From positions 90,737-154,736 of the forward strand of contig NZ_MSRR01000004.1 in NCBI RefSeq assembly GCF_001956585.1: a stretch of DNA of 64,000 bases. The letters are read 5' to 3'. The notes under the pieces were generated by a model. It was given only the letters and a program-made list of their open reading frames with translations. It had not been told where the DNA came from and did not search any database. Below are positions 35,350 through 46,428 of the stretch, one piece after another (the stretch's first letter is position 1; every line of letters begins with the position of its first letter). The position numbers and the translations under genes were made by a program. This DNA comes from Actinomyces naeslundii (lineage in GTDB: Bacteria; Actinomycetota; Actinomycetes; Actinomycetales; Actinomycetaceae).

Positions 35350-37986
35350 TCAGGAGCAGACGATGTCGTTGTCGGCGGCGTACTGGGTGGTGAGGACGTC
35401 GTCGGGCAGGGCCTTGCCGTCGTGCTTGCGGGTGCGAGTGATGGTGATGTCGAAGCCGGGGTTGCCTCCCGAGTAGGGCTCGCAGCCGGGGCCCGACTTG
35501 CGCTCGGTGGACACCGGGCGGAAGTTGAAGCGGTCCGAGGAGGTGATCGACACGTCGTAGTACTTCGTGGACCACATCCGCACGTGGATCTGCTCTCCGT
35601 CCAGCCAGGCCTGAACCAGTACCGAGTTGGAGGTGGAGTTCGTGAACTTCACGTCGAGCTTGCCAGTCCACAGGGTGGCCTCGCGCCCGGCCGGGTAGCG
35701 GTCGAAGTAGTACTGGTGGGCGTGGTGCTCGGTGTCGTCCATGCCGGCCTCGAAGCCGGCGTTGAAGACGGTGGTGGCCACCTGGCTCAGACCACCGCCC
35801 AGGGAGTCGACGTGCTGACCGTTGGAGATGACGCCGGCATCGGCGAATCCGTGCTCGTAGTCGACCTCGCCGAGGACCTTCTCCAGGGAGAAGACCTCGC
35901 CCGGTTTGACGACGGTACCGTTGACGAGCTCAGCGCCTCGGGTGAGGTTCTGGGTGCGTGGCGCGTCCCCGCTGTTGTAGGGGGTGGCGTACTCGCCGAC
36001 CATCTCGGAGATGCCCCACTCGTTCTGCGGTGTCGTCACCGTCGGCTCGGCCACGACCATCGGCAGGGCCACGGTCCTCCCGGCGACGTCGGTGGCGGAG
36101 GTCCCCGCCTTGAGCAGGCTCGCGGACAGGGCCGCCGTGTCGATGACCTTGCCCTGGGCGGAGGCGACGTACTGGGGGCGCGCCTTCGGCGCCCCGGTAG
36201 CGGAACCGTCGATCTTCCAGGTGGCGTTCTGGGAAGGGGTCTCGACCTGCCCGATCCGGGCGACGACCGCGTCGTGCAACGCGGTGGAGTCGAAGGTCGC
36301 GCTCAGGGTGCCCCCCTCGGAGGAGATCTTCAGCATGCCGGCGGTGTCCTCGGGTGAGAAGGCCGCCGCCGCCCCGGCGCTCTTGCCCGGAGCACCGGCA
36401 CCTTGGCCGTCGACGGTCAGCCCGCTGGAGAGCAGCGGCGTGAGCGTGCCGTCCACGAACTTCGTGGCCTCCTCGTCGGTGATGGCCGGCACCGCGGTCC
36501 CCTCGGCCATGGCGATGGTCTTCTGACCCAGCGGCCAGGTGCTGAGCTGCTTGAGCGAGGCGTCGACGTCGAGTCCGACACCGTTGCTCGCGGGCGTGGT
36601 GACCGGTTTGGTGCCCTCCAGAGTGACGGTCGCGGAGACCGCGCCGTTGGCCATCGTGTCGACCCGGTCCTCCAGAGCGCCGCGCAGGGTGGGGGCATCG
36701 ATCCGGATGACGGCGTCGGTGCGCTGGCCGCCCAGGCGCTGAGCCAGGGTGACGGGGTTGAGGGTGAAGCCGGTGAGCTTCTTGACCGACGCCTTGGCAT
36801 CCACCGAGACGCCCGAGCCGGCGGGCACGAGCTCGGCGCTGCCCTGCCCCACGGTGAGGGTGACCGGTTGGGCGAGCCGGTCACCGACACCCTTGCTGAT
36901 ACGTTCGCGGGCCTCCTGGGGGCCCAGGCCGGAGACGTCGATGCCGGAGACACTGGTACCCGAGGCGATGTGCTGGGTGGTCCACCAGGCGACACCGCCC
37001 CAGGCCAGCAGCAGGGCAGCGGCCCCGGCGGCGCAGGCGGCGGGGCCGAGACGCCGACGACGCGAGGTGGCCAGCGCGCCAGCCGCCCCGTCAGTCCTCT
37101 TCTCAGCCTTCTTCGCAGCCTGACCGGCCGGCTCGGGGAGGGTGGCCGGGAAGGCGGCCTCAATCACCGGCTCGACATCGATCTCGGTGGGCTCGAACGA
37201 CGCCTCGGGGATCTCCTCATCCGCAGCTGCCACAGGTGCTGCCGCCTCGACGGCGTCCGGCTGGGACACGGACGGGGACTGCGCGGAGGGAGACTGGGCG
37301 GAGGAGGGACTCTTCGGCGCGATCGAGGGCGGCATGGTGCCGGAGTCCGGGCTCCATGGCGTCCGTTCAGCGGCCTCATCAACCGAGGCCTGAGCAGCCG
37401 CATCCCCTCCGGGCAGATCCTGAGGAGAGTCGTAGGGGGAGAGAGCCTCGGCCGGGGTGGCGGCCTCGTTGACGACGCTCACCGCCGTCGGAGTCGCCAC
37501 CGGCTCGGCGGCCGCCGGTTCAGCGGAGACCGGATCGGGCTCGACGGCGGAGTCATTCGGCCTCGCATCGGTGACGTCATCCGTCGTCGCAACGGTCGTG
37601 GCCGTATCGTTGCGGGCCGCCTTTGCGCCGTCATCCACAGTGGTCTCGCTCGCAGTGCCCTGCTTCGCGGGGGCCTCGGACTTGTCCCGCTCCTCCTGAC
37701 CGGGCTGCCTGGCGACCTGGCCGCCGTCGTCAGGCCCCTCGTCAGGCCCCTCGGCAGGCGCGTCTTCGGCGTCGTCGGAGTCGGAGTCGTCAAGGTCGAC
37801 GGTCGGGGTGCCGTCAGAGCCGACGGCCTGGGCGGAAGCGGCCTCAGAAACGGCCTGTGCCTCGGGCTGCTCTGCGTCGGAGTCCTGAGCCGTTTCGGCG
37901 GGTTCAACGGACACGACGGTCTCGACGGCGTCGGCGGCGGCCTCTGAGGCGGCAGACTTCTCCCCGCGGTTGACGGACTGGCTCAT
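35350..37986 (-). CDS. VanW-family membrane-anchored wall protein
   Basis: 878 residues. 1-~305 is acidic, Ala/Asp/Glu/Ser/Pro-rich and probably disordered in the cytoplasm; one membrane helix follows (~330-350, ACAAGAAALLLAWGGVAWW); then repeated peptidoglycan-binding-4-like modules (~355-650) and a C-terminal VanW domain (GAELVNGTVVKPGEVFSLEK, SLGGGLSQVATTVFNAGFEA, NSVLVQAWLDGEQIHVRMWS). VanW occurs in some vancomycin-resistance clusters, but its biochemical role is not settled; here there are no van genes, so a cell-wall role is all that can be inferred. 15 bases downstream of typA. Confidence 0.88.
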   Translation of the reverse strand: MSQSVNRGEKSAASEAAADAVETVVSVEPAETAQDSDAEQPEAQAVSEAASAQAVGSDGTPTVDLDDSDSDDAEDAPAEGPDEGPDDGGQVARQPGQEERDKSEAPAKQGTASETTVDDGAKAARNDTATTVATTDDVTDARPNDSAVEPDPVSAEPAAAEPVATPTAVSVVNEAATPAEALSPYDSPQDLPGGDAAAQASVDEAAERTPWSPDSGTMPPSIAPKSPSSAQSPSAQSPSVSQPDAVEAAAPVAAADEEIPEASFEPTEIDVEPVIEAAFPATLPEPAGQAAKKAEKRTDGAAGALATSRRRRLGPAACAAGAAALLLAWGGVAWWTTQHIASGTSVSGIDVSGLGPQEARERISKGVGDRLAQPVTLTVGQGSAELVPAGSGVSVDAKASVKKLTGFTLNPVTLAQRLGGQRTDAVIRIDAPTLRGALEDRVDTMANGAVSATVTLEGTKPVTTPASNGVGLDVDASLKQLSTWPLGQKTIAMAEGTAVPAITDEEATKFVDGTLTPLLSSGLTVDGQGAGAPGKSAGAAAAFSPEDTAGMLKISSEGGTLSATFDSTALHDAVVARIGQVETPSQNATWKIDGSATGAPKARPQYVASAQGKVIDTAALSASLLKAGTSATDVAGRTVALPMVVAEPTVTTPQNEWGISEMVGEYATPYNSGDAPRTQNLTRGAELVNGTVVKPGEVFSLEKVLGEVDYEHGFADAGVISNGQHVDSLGGGLSQVATTVFNAGFEAGMDDTEHHAHQYYFDRYPAGREATLWTGKLDVKFTNSTSNSVLVQAWLDGEQIHVRMWSTKYYDVSITSSDRFNFRPVSTERKSGPGCEPYSGGNPGFDITITRTRKHDGKALPDDVLTTQYAADNDIVCS

Positions 37987-38001
37987 GGGCGGTGGTTCCT
38001 C

Positions 38002-39924
<1,923 letters not shown>

Positions 39925-40104
39925 AGGGGGCACTTCTTCCGGTGGGGGACGCCGTGGGCCGGGAACCGATCAGGGCGCCGACCACAGGGCACGAAACAGG
40001 GAAAGACTAGAGGACGGCGGTCCTGACCTGCCATGGCAGGGCCGACACAGTGCCTGTGCGCCCACTCACGATCGCGTCGCAGGACCGTCACGCCGCAGGA
40101 GCCG

Positions 40105-40788
40105 TCACAGGAGCACGGTGACAGCCACGAGCACGACGCCGAGCACTCCGGCAACAACGGCGACCGGCCGGTTGAGGCTGCTGGTCACGCCGGTCGCCGT
40201 ATCAGGAGTCGTATCGTCGGCGGCCTCGCCGCAGCGGCTGCGCACCTGCTCGGCGTAAGCCTGGATGAGGGTCCCTGCGTCGCCGGCGTCGAGATTGGTG
40301 CAGTGGGTCCCCTCCCCCGTCAGGTACTCCGGACGCACCGCCTCGACCGGCTCGGCGCTCCGCAGCCCGTCGCGCCGCTCCTGCTGCTCGCGCAGGACCT
40401 GACGGCGTCGGAAGGACTCGGACATGCCGCCGCGGCGGGGCGCGGCCGAGGCCTTCACCTCGACGTCGTCTCGCGTGATGACGGACAGCCCCCAGCGGGT
40501 CCGGCACATCTCGACCTCGTCCCAGCCCAGCACGTGGGTGCGCCAGGCATTGCGGATGGTGAGGGCCTGTGGGCTCAGGGTGATCTGCGGGGCCCACCAC
40601 AGCAGCCAGGTGAGGAAGACGAGCAGGCCGGCCCAGGCCATGGCGCGCAGCCCGTGCGCCGCGCCGTCGGCGAGCCCGATCGTCAGGGCCATCGCCGCCG
40701 CGGCGAGGCCGATGAGGGCGGTGCCGAGGCGGGCCGGCAGGGAGCGAATGACGACGGTGGGCACGGGCACATCATGCCCGGTCCTCAC
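40105..40788 (-). CDS. PH-domain-like membrane protein
   Basis: 227 residues. Two N-terminal helices ([38 protein letters not shown]) are followed by a bacterial PH-like domain ([39 protein letters not shown]), a charged linker, and a C-terminal helix ([19 protein letters not shown]). GTG 40788 overlaps the stop of the upstream ABC ATPase gene (GTGA). Function unknown; it may be last in the peptide-transporter operon only by position. Confidence 0.78.
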   Translation of the reverse strand: MRTGHDVPVPTVVIRSLPARLGTALIGLAAAAMALTIGLADGAAHGLRAMAWAGLLVFLTWLLWWAPQITLSPQALTIRNAWRTHVLGWDEVEMCRTRWGLSVITRDDVEVKASAAPRRGGMSESFRRRQVLREQQERRDGLRSAEPVEAVRPEYLTGEGTHCTNLDAGDAGTLIQAYAEQVRSRCGEAADDTTPDTATGVTSSLNRPVAVVAGVLGVVLVAVTVLL

Positions 40789-42722
40789 TCCTCCACCGTC
40801 TTATCCACCGTCTTATCCGCCGCTTTGTCCACCATTTCGTCCGCTGTCTTATCCGCTGTCTCATCACTGTAGAGGTCGACACCGGCTCCGGGGACGGCCC
40901 GGATGAGCTCGCGGGTGTAGTCCTGGCGTGGATTGGCGAAGAGCTCGTCGGCCGCTCCCGCCTCCACGATCCGCCCGTGCTCCATGACGACGACGTCGTC
41001 GGCGATCTGGCGCACGACGGCCAGGTCGTGGGTGATGAACAGGTAGGTCAGCTCCAGCTCGGCCTGCAGGTCGGACAGCAGGCGCAGGATCTGGGCCTGG
41101 ACCAGCACGTCGAGGGCGGAGACCGCCTCGTCGAGAACGACGATCTCCGGCTTGAGGGCCAGGGCGCGGGCGATGGCGACGCGCTGGCGCTGTCCGCCGG
41201 AGAGCTCGTGGGGATAGCGGCGCATGACCGAGCGCGGCAGGGAGACCATGTCGAGCAATTCGGCGACGCGCGCCTCACGCTCCTTGGCGGTGCCGATGCC
41301 ATGGACCCGCAGCGGCTCCTCGACGACGCGGAAGATCGAGTACATCGGGTCCAGGGAGCCGTAGGGGTTCTGGAAGACCGGTTGCATGATGCGCCGCAGG
41401 GCGAAGAGCTCCTGGGGCCCCAGGGTGGACAGGTCCACGCCGTCGTGGAACACCTTGCCGGAGGTCGGGTCGATGAGGTTGAGGATGATGTTGGCGACCG
41501 TGGACTTACCTGAACCGGACTCGCCCACGAGCGCCGTCGTCGTGCCCTTGCGGATGCCGAAGCTGACGTCGTCGACGGCGGTGAGGGTCTTGTCCTTCCC
41601 CTTGGCGCCGCGCACCTCGAAGACCTTGGTGAGGTGCTCCACGCGCAGGATCTCCTCGGTGGAGCTCGATCCCAGGCTGGCGCCTAGGAGCTCGTCGTCG
41701 GCGACCTGGATCCCACGGGCGTGGGCGGACTCAATGCGCCGGGAGGCCAGGGAGGGGGCGGCCTTGACCAGGCGCTGGGTGTAGGGGTGACGAGGGTCCT
41801 GGAGCACCTCGAGACTGGGCCCGGACTCCACCACGCGGCCGCGGTGCATGACGACGATGTGCTCGGCGCGCTCGGCGGCCAGCCCCAGGTCGTGGGTGAT
41901 GAAGAGCATCGCGGTGCCCAGCTCGCGCACGAGGGTCTGGAGGTGGTCGAGGATGCGCCGCTGGACGGTGACGTCCAGGGCGCTGGTGGGCTCGTCGGCG
42001 ATGAGCAGGTCGGGGCGGGCGGCCAGTCCGATGGCGATGAGGGCGCGCTGACGCATGCCGCCGGAGAACTCGTGGGGGTACTGCTTGGCCCGCCGGGAGG
42101 CCTCGGGCAGGCCGGCCTGCTCCAGCAGGAGGGCCACCTGCTCGTTGACGTCGATGTGCCCGCCCGCCGAGGGGACCGGCTTATCGACGTCATCGGCGTG
42201 CCCAGTGTGTTCAGTGTGCTCGGCGATGAGGTGGGCGAGGCGGTCGTCGGCGACGCCGGCCAGGCCGTTGGCCCGCAGCGCCTCCTTGACCTGGAAACCG
42301 ATGGACCACACGGGGTTGAGATTGGACATGGGGTCCTGGGGCACCAGGCCGACGGAGGAGCCGCGCAGAGCGGTGAGCTCTTGGGGGCCCAGGTGGGTGA
42401 TGTCGCGCCCCTGGAAACGGATCGTGCCGCCGGTGACCCGGCCGGTTCCGGGCAGCAGTCCGATGACGGCGTGGGCCAGGGTGGACTTGCCGGAGCCCGA
42501 CTCCCCCACGATGGCCACGGACTGGCCGGGGTAGAGGGTCAGGTTCGCCTTGCGCACGGCTGGGACGAGCCCGGTCGAGGAGCGGAAGGCGACCTCCAGG
42601 TCGGTGATCTCCAGGAGGGGGTCGCTCTCGGCGTTCCAGGAGGCGGCAGGGGCGAAGGTCTTGCCGGCGGCTGAGGCTGCGGTCGGGGCGCTGGTCGATG
42701 TGGGTGCGTTGGTGGGTGTCAC
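40785..42722 (-). CDS. Peptide ABC transporter, dual ATPase (DppD-DppF fusion)
   Basis: 645 residues with two complete ABC ATPase domains: Walker A GESGSGKST in both halves, signature SGGMRQRALI in the first and LSGGQRQRVAI in the second, Walker B LLIADEPTSALDV and IVVLDEAVSALDV (note Ala for Pro in the second). A Thr/Ser/Ala-rich leader precedes the first. The last ~25 residues are a degenerate (D/E)ETADKTADEMVDKA-type repeat encoded by 12-base units. Overlaps its permease by four bases and powers the importer encoded at 42.7-46.2 kb. Confidence 0.92.
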   Translation of the reverse strand: MTPTNAPTSTSAPTAASAAGKTFAPAASWNAESDPLLEITDLEVAFRSSTGLVPAVRKANLTLYPGQSVAIVGESGSGKSTLAHAVIGLLPGTGRVTGGTIRFQGRDITHLGPQELTALRGSSVGLVPQDPMSNLNPVWSIGFQVKEALRANGLAGVADDRLAHLIAEHTEHTGHADDVDKPVPSAGGHIDVNEQVALLLEQAGLPEASRRAKQYPHEFSGGMRQRALIAIGLAARPDLLIADEPTSALDVTVQRRILDHLQTLVRELGTAMLFITHDLGLAAERAEHIVVMHRGRVVESGPSLEVLQDPRHPYTQRLVKAAPSLASRRIESAHARGIQVADDELLGASLGSSSTEEILRVEHLTKVFEVRGAKGKDKTLTAVDDVSFGIRKGTTTALVGESGSGKSTVANIILNLIDPTSGKVFHDGVDLSTLGPQELFALRRIMQPVFQNPYGSLDPMYSIFRVVEEPLRVHGIGTAKEREARVAELLDMVSLPRSVMRRYPHELSGGQRQRVAIARALALKPEIVVLDEAVSALDVLVQAQILRLLSDLQAELELTYLFITHDLAVVRQIADDVVVMEHGRIVEAGAADELFANPRQDYTRELIRAVPGAGVDLYSDETADKTADEMVDKAADKTVDKTVEE

Positions 42723-43678
42723 TTGCGGGCCTTCGGGTCCAGGGCGTCGCGGACGACGTCGCCGAGCATGATGAAGCCGAGCACGGTCAGGGCCAGCGCT
42801 CCGGCGGGGAAGAGCAGGACGCTCGGGTGGCTGTTGAGGGCGTCCTTGGCGGCAGCGATGTCCGCGCCCCAGGAGACGACCGAGGAGGGCAGACCGATGC
42901 CCAGGAAGCTCAAGGTGGCCTCCGAGACGATGAAGACGCCGAGCTCGACGGTGGCGGTCACGATGATGGGGGCGGCCGCGTTGGGCATGACGTGGCGCAG
43001 CAGCATGGCCATGCGCCCCGAGCCCAGGGCGCGTGAGGCGGTCACGTAGTCCTCGTTCTTGACGCTCATGACCGAGCCCCGCGTGATGCGGGCGATCTGG
43101 GGCCAGCCGAACAGGGCCAGAACCAGGATGACGGTGAGGATCGATCGGTCGTTGCGGAACATCTGCATGACGACGATGGCTGCCAGGACGAAGGGCACGG
43201 CGAAGAAGATGTCGGTGACACGTGAGAGCAGCGCGTCGAAGAAGCCGCCGAAGAACCCGGCCAGGGCCCCGACGGCTGAGCCGACGAGGACCACGATGAG
43301 GGTGGTGAAGATGCCCACACTCACCGAGGCCCGGGCCCCGTGGACGGTACGGGCGAAGATGTCGCAGCCCTGGATGTCGAATCCGAAGGGGTGGCTCCAG
43401 GAGGGCCCCTGGTAGGAGTTGACCAGCGTGCAGTAACCGGGGTCGCGCGGGGCGATGAGGCCGGGCACGAGCGAGAAGAGCACGGCAATGGCGATGAGCA
43501 CCGAGGCCGCCCAGAAGATGGGGCGACGGCGCAGCTGCCTCCAGGCGTCGAGCCAGACGGAGGCGGGAGCGGACTCGTCGGCAACGGCGTCGACGGCGCC
43601 CAGGCCGATCTCGTCGTCCTGGCTGACGAAGCGCTCCTGGCCGGGGCGCGAGGTGGGGGACGTGATGTTCTCAGGCAT
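42719..43678 (-). CDS. Peptide ABC transporter permease, DppC/OppC type
   Basis: 319 residues. N-terminal cytoplasmic tail, first helix IFWAASVLIAIAVLFSLVPG, an exported loop with two Cys (GYCTLVNS, IQGCDIFA), then five helices and the EAA-type loop (VTASRALGSGRMAMLLRHVM). ATG 43678 overlaps the stop of the DppB-type gene by eight bases, and its own stop overlaps the ATPase start: a tightly coupled operon. Confidence 0.92.
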   Translation of the reverse strand: MPENITSPTSRPGQERFVSQDDEIGLGAVDAVADESAPASVWLDAWRQLRRRPIFWAASVLIAIAVLFSLVPGLIAPRDPGYCTLVNSYQGPSWSHPFGFDIQGCDIFARTVHGARASVSVGIFTTLIVVLVGSAVGALAGFFGGFFDALLSRVTDIFFAVPFVLAAIVVMQMFRNDRSILTVILVLALFGWPQIARITRGSVMSVKNEDYVTASRALGSGRMAMLLRHVMPNAAAPIIVTATVELGVFIVSEATLSFLGIGLPSSVVSWGADIAAAKDALNSHPSVLLFPAGALALTVLGFIMLGDVVRDALDPKARK

Positions 43679-44600
43679 AGCGGATCCTCGGGTCCAGAGC
43701 GGCGTAGAGCAGGTCCACCAGGAGGTTGGAGATGATGAAGACGAGCACGAGCACGGTCGTGAAGGACACGACCATGGGGCCGTCGCCGCGGATGATGGCG
43801 GAGTAGAGGGTGCCTCCCACGCCCTTGATGTTGAAGATGCCCTCAGTGACGATGGCGCCGCCCATGAGGGCCCCCAGGTCCGCACCCAGGAAGGTGACGA
43901 CCGGGACCAGGGAGTTGCGCAGGACGTGGACGATCATGACGCGGGCCCCGCTCAGGCCCTTGGCCCGGGCGGTGCGAACGTGGTCGGCGGTGAGGTTCTC
44001 GCCCACCTCGGTGCGGGTCAGGCGCAGCACGTAGGCGAAGGAGACGGCGCCCAGCACCATGGCCGGCATGAGCAGCTCGATGAAGCCGGGGCTCTCACCG
44101 GCGGTGACCGGCAGCCATCCCAGGCGGACCCCGATGATGAACTGCAGGACGAAGCCGATGACGAAGGTGGGCACGGCGATGACCACCAGGGAGAGCACCA
44201 GGACGGTGGCGTCGAACCAGCCGCCCTTCCTCACCCCGGCGATGAGGCCGAAGCCGATGCCCGCGACGGCCTCGAAGGCCAGGGCCATGAGGGAGAGCTT
44301 GATGGTGATCGGATAGGCCCGCACCAGCACGTCGAGGACGGACTCGGTCCCCCGCAGCGACTGGCCCAGGTCCAGGGTGAGCAGTCCCTTGAGGTAGAGC
44401 AGGTACTGCACGATGAAGGGCTTGTCGAGGTGGTAGCTCGCCTTGATCTGGTCAATCACCTCGGGGCTGAGCGAGCGCTGGCCCCCGAGCGCGGCGATCG
44501 GGTCGCCCGGCAGGGCGAAGACCATGGCGTAGATGAGCAGCGTGGCACCGAAGAACACCGGGACCATCTGCAGCAGCCTGCGTGCGACGTAACGAAGCAT
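43671..44600 (-). CDS. Peptide ABC transporter permease, DppB/OppB type
   Basis: 309 residues. Opens with MLRYVARRLLQMVPVFFGAT and ALPGDPIAALGGQ, typical of the family; six helices, with the cytoplasmic coupling loop TARAKGLSGARVMIVHVLRN. GGAGGAAG before ATG 44600 is a strong Shine-Dalgarno. It starts 16 bases after the binding-protein stop. Confidence 0.93.
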   Translation of the reverse strand: MLRYVARRLLQMVPVFFGATLLIYAMVFALPGDPIAALGGQRSLSPEVIDQIKASYHLDKPFIVQYLLYLKGLLTLDLGQSLRGTESVLDVLVRAYPITIKLSLMALAFEAVAGIGFGLIAGVRKGGWFDATVLVLSLVVIAVPTFVIGFVLQFIIGVRLGWLPVTAGESPGFIELLMPAMVLGAVSFAYVLRLTRTEVGENLTADHVRTARAKGLSGARVMIVHVLRNSLVPVVTFLGADLGALMGGAIVTEGIFNIKGVGGTLYSAIIRGDGPMVVSFTTVLVLVFIISNLLVDLLYAALDPRIRYA

Positions 44601-44616
44601 GTCCACTTCCTCCCGA

Positions 44617-46242
44617 TCAGAACTTGGAGATGGCCTCGGCCCGCGCCCACAGGCGCCTGGCCTCGTCCGGGTCGTAGGTGAGGACCTCGTTGCCCGGCAC
44701 CTCGGCGGTCCAGCCCGCAACGGTGGGGGCGGTGAAGTCCTTGGCGGGCGTGCGAGTGCCGTAGTAGAGCTTGTCGCAGATGAGCTTGCGGTCGATGGCC
44801 CGGCAGATGGCGGCGCGGCGGGCCCGCCCTTCCTCATCCATCTTCCAGTGCTCGTGGGTGACGTCGATGGCGAGTCCCTGGAAGTAGGCGGCCGGCTTGT
44901 TGATGGCGCGCTCGCCCAGCTGCTTCTGGAAGATGGGCAGGAAGGAGTCGGGGACTCCGTCAGTGATGTCGATGGCGTTGGCCAGCAGGTCGTTGTAGAC
45001 CGAGTCCAAGCTCGTGTACAGCTTGAAGGTGATGCCTTTGTTCGCCACGGTGCGCCCACCGACATAGGTGGGGTTGGGTTCCAGGACGATCCGGCTGTCG
45101 TGGTCCCAGGAGACGAGCCGGTAGGGGCCGTTGCCCACCGGTTTGGCGCCGTAGGCCTTGGGGTCGGCGAAGGCCGACTCGGGCATCGGATAGTAGGCGT
45201 AGTGCCCCAGGCTGATCTTGAAGTCCGACGCCGGGGCGTTCAGCTCGACCGTGAAGGTGAGGTCGTCGACCTTGGTCAGGCCGGTCAGCTCGGAGTCCTC
45301 GTCGTAGGAGAATCCCTTGATCCTCTCGAAGAAGGAGGAGCCGAGCTGGGCGTTGGACAGCAGGGCTCCGAACTTCCAGGCCTTGATGAAGGAGTCGGAT
45401 GTCACCGGGCTGCCGTCCGAGAAGGTCCAGCCCGGTTTGAGGGTGATCGTGTAGTGCTGGTTGTCCTTGGTCTCGATGGAGGAGGCCACCTCGTTGATGA
45501 CGTTGCCGTCCTTGTCGTAGCGGACCAGGCCGGCGAAGACCAGGTCGAGGACCCGCCCACCGTTGGACTCATTGGTGTTGGTGGGCAGCAAGGAGTTCTG
45601 CGGCTCGGAGAGATTGGCCAGGACGACGCCGTCGTTGGCGCTGGAGCGGGCCTCCTCGTAGACCGGGATACCGGTCCAGTTGAAGTCGACGTTGGAGGCG
45701 TTGCGGGAGTAGCCGCCGATCCCGTTCTGGTACCACAGCGGGATGCCGGGCAGGTCGGCGAAGAGCTGGGACTGGGCCTGGCGGAAGTAGCCGTAGGCGG
45801 TCTGGGGATCGGTGGCGCCCGCCGCCTGGGCCAGGAGGTCGTCGAAGGTCTTCGAGGAGTACTGGGAGTCGTTCGCGCCGGCACCGGTCTGGAAGGTGGC
45901 GTTGAGGAAGTTCTCCAGCGAGGGGTAGTCGGCCGACCATCCCGAGCGGAAGACGCCGAGCAGACTGTGGTCGGTGATGGCGGTGCGCATCTCGGAGAAC
46001 TGGGCCACCGGCAGGGGCTCCATGGTGATGCCCAGGACGTTGGACACCGAGTGGCACACGGCCTCGGCCCAGGTCTTGTGGGGGCCGTCGGAGTTGTAGG
46101 CCAGGGTCAGCTTGCCGCTGCCGCTGCCCAGGCCGCCTCCGCCCGAGCTCGATCCGCGCGAGCAGCCTGAGACCAGGAGCATGCCGAAGGCCGCCGCACC
46201 GAGTCCGAAGCCGCGGCGCGACACTGTCAGAGCGTGGTTCAT
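44617..46242 (-). CDS. Peptide-binding lipoprotein, SBP_bac_5, apparently circularly permuted
   Basis: 541-residue lipoprotein for the importer encoded downstream; GGAGGT precedes ATG 46242. Signal with SRRGFG and lipobox LVSGC (Cys27), then a Ser/Gly linker (28-43). Residues 44-199 (KLTLAYNSDGPHKTW, FRSGWSADYPSLENFL, DLPGIPLWYQNG, NVDFNWTGIPVYEE) are what the family normally has at its C-terminus. Residues ~205-541 (VVLANLSEPQNSLLPTNTNE, WTFSDGSPVTSDSFIKAW, PVGNGPYRL, DITDGVPDSF, CRAIDRKLICD, ending RAEAISKF) are what it normally has first. No segment seems missing, and the protein ends at the loop where the displaced piece would begin. The reading frame is intact. Confidence 0.88.
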   Translation of the reverse strand: MNHALTVSRRGFGLGAAAFGMLLVSGCSRGSSSGGGGLGSGSGKLTLAYNSDGPHKTWAEAVCHSVSNVLGITMEPLPVAQFSEMRTAITDHSLLGVFRSGWSADYPSLENFLNATFQTGAGANDSQYSSKTFDDLLAQAAGATDPQTAYGYFRQAQSQLFADLPGIPLWYQNGIGGYSRNASNVDFNWTGIPVYEEARSSANDGVVLANLSEPQNSLLPTNTNESNGGRVLDLVFAGLVRYDKDGNVINEVASSIETKDNQHYTITLKPGWTFSDGSPVTSDSFIKAWKFGALLSNAQLGSSFFERIKGFSYDEDSELTGLTKVDDLTFTVELNAPASDFKISLGHYAYYPMPESAFADPKAYGAKPVGNGPYRLVSWDHDSRIVLEPNPTYVGGRTVANKGITFKLYTSLDSVYNDLLANAIDITDGVPDSFLPIFQKQLGERAINKPAAYFQGLAIDVTHEHWKMDEEGRARRAAICRAIDRKLICDKLYYGTRTPAKDFTAPTVAGWTAEVPGNEVLTYDPDEARRLWARAEAISKF

Positions 46243-46428
46243 GCGACCTCCATTGGGCATGGAACTGACTGGGACTGTCACTGGGACATGGGGTTTCGGG
46301 CGCACTGAGTTGCATCAGGGATGCTCAGGCGCCGTCCATGAGCGGAGATCCTACGTCCAACAAGGAAACAGAATCGACACGTTGGCTACGTGTGAGACGT
46401 GTAGGACGTGTAGGAGAGGAAGTAGTCC

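Noticed and set aside
35350..37986. Vancomycin resistance locus suggested by VanW
   Set aside because: No vanR/S, vanH/A/X or D-Ala-D-Lac ligase genes nearby; VanW proteins are widespread wall proteins in actinobacteria.
44599..46170. 523-codon open frame antisense to the permuted binding protein
   Set aside because: No Shine-Dalgarno or motifs; the minus-strand reading has a lipobox, a Shine-Dalgarno and all conserved family segments.
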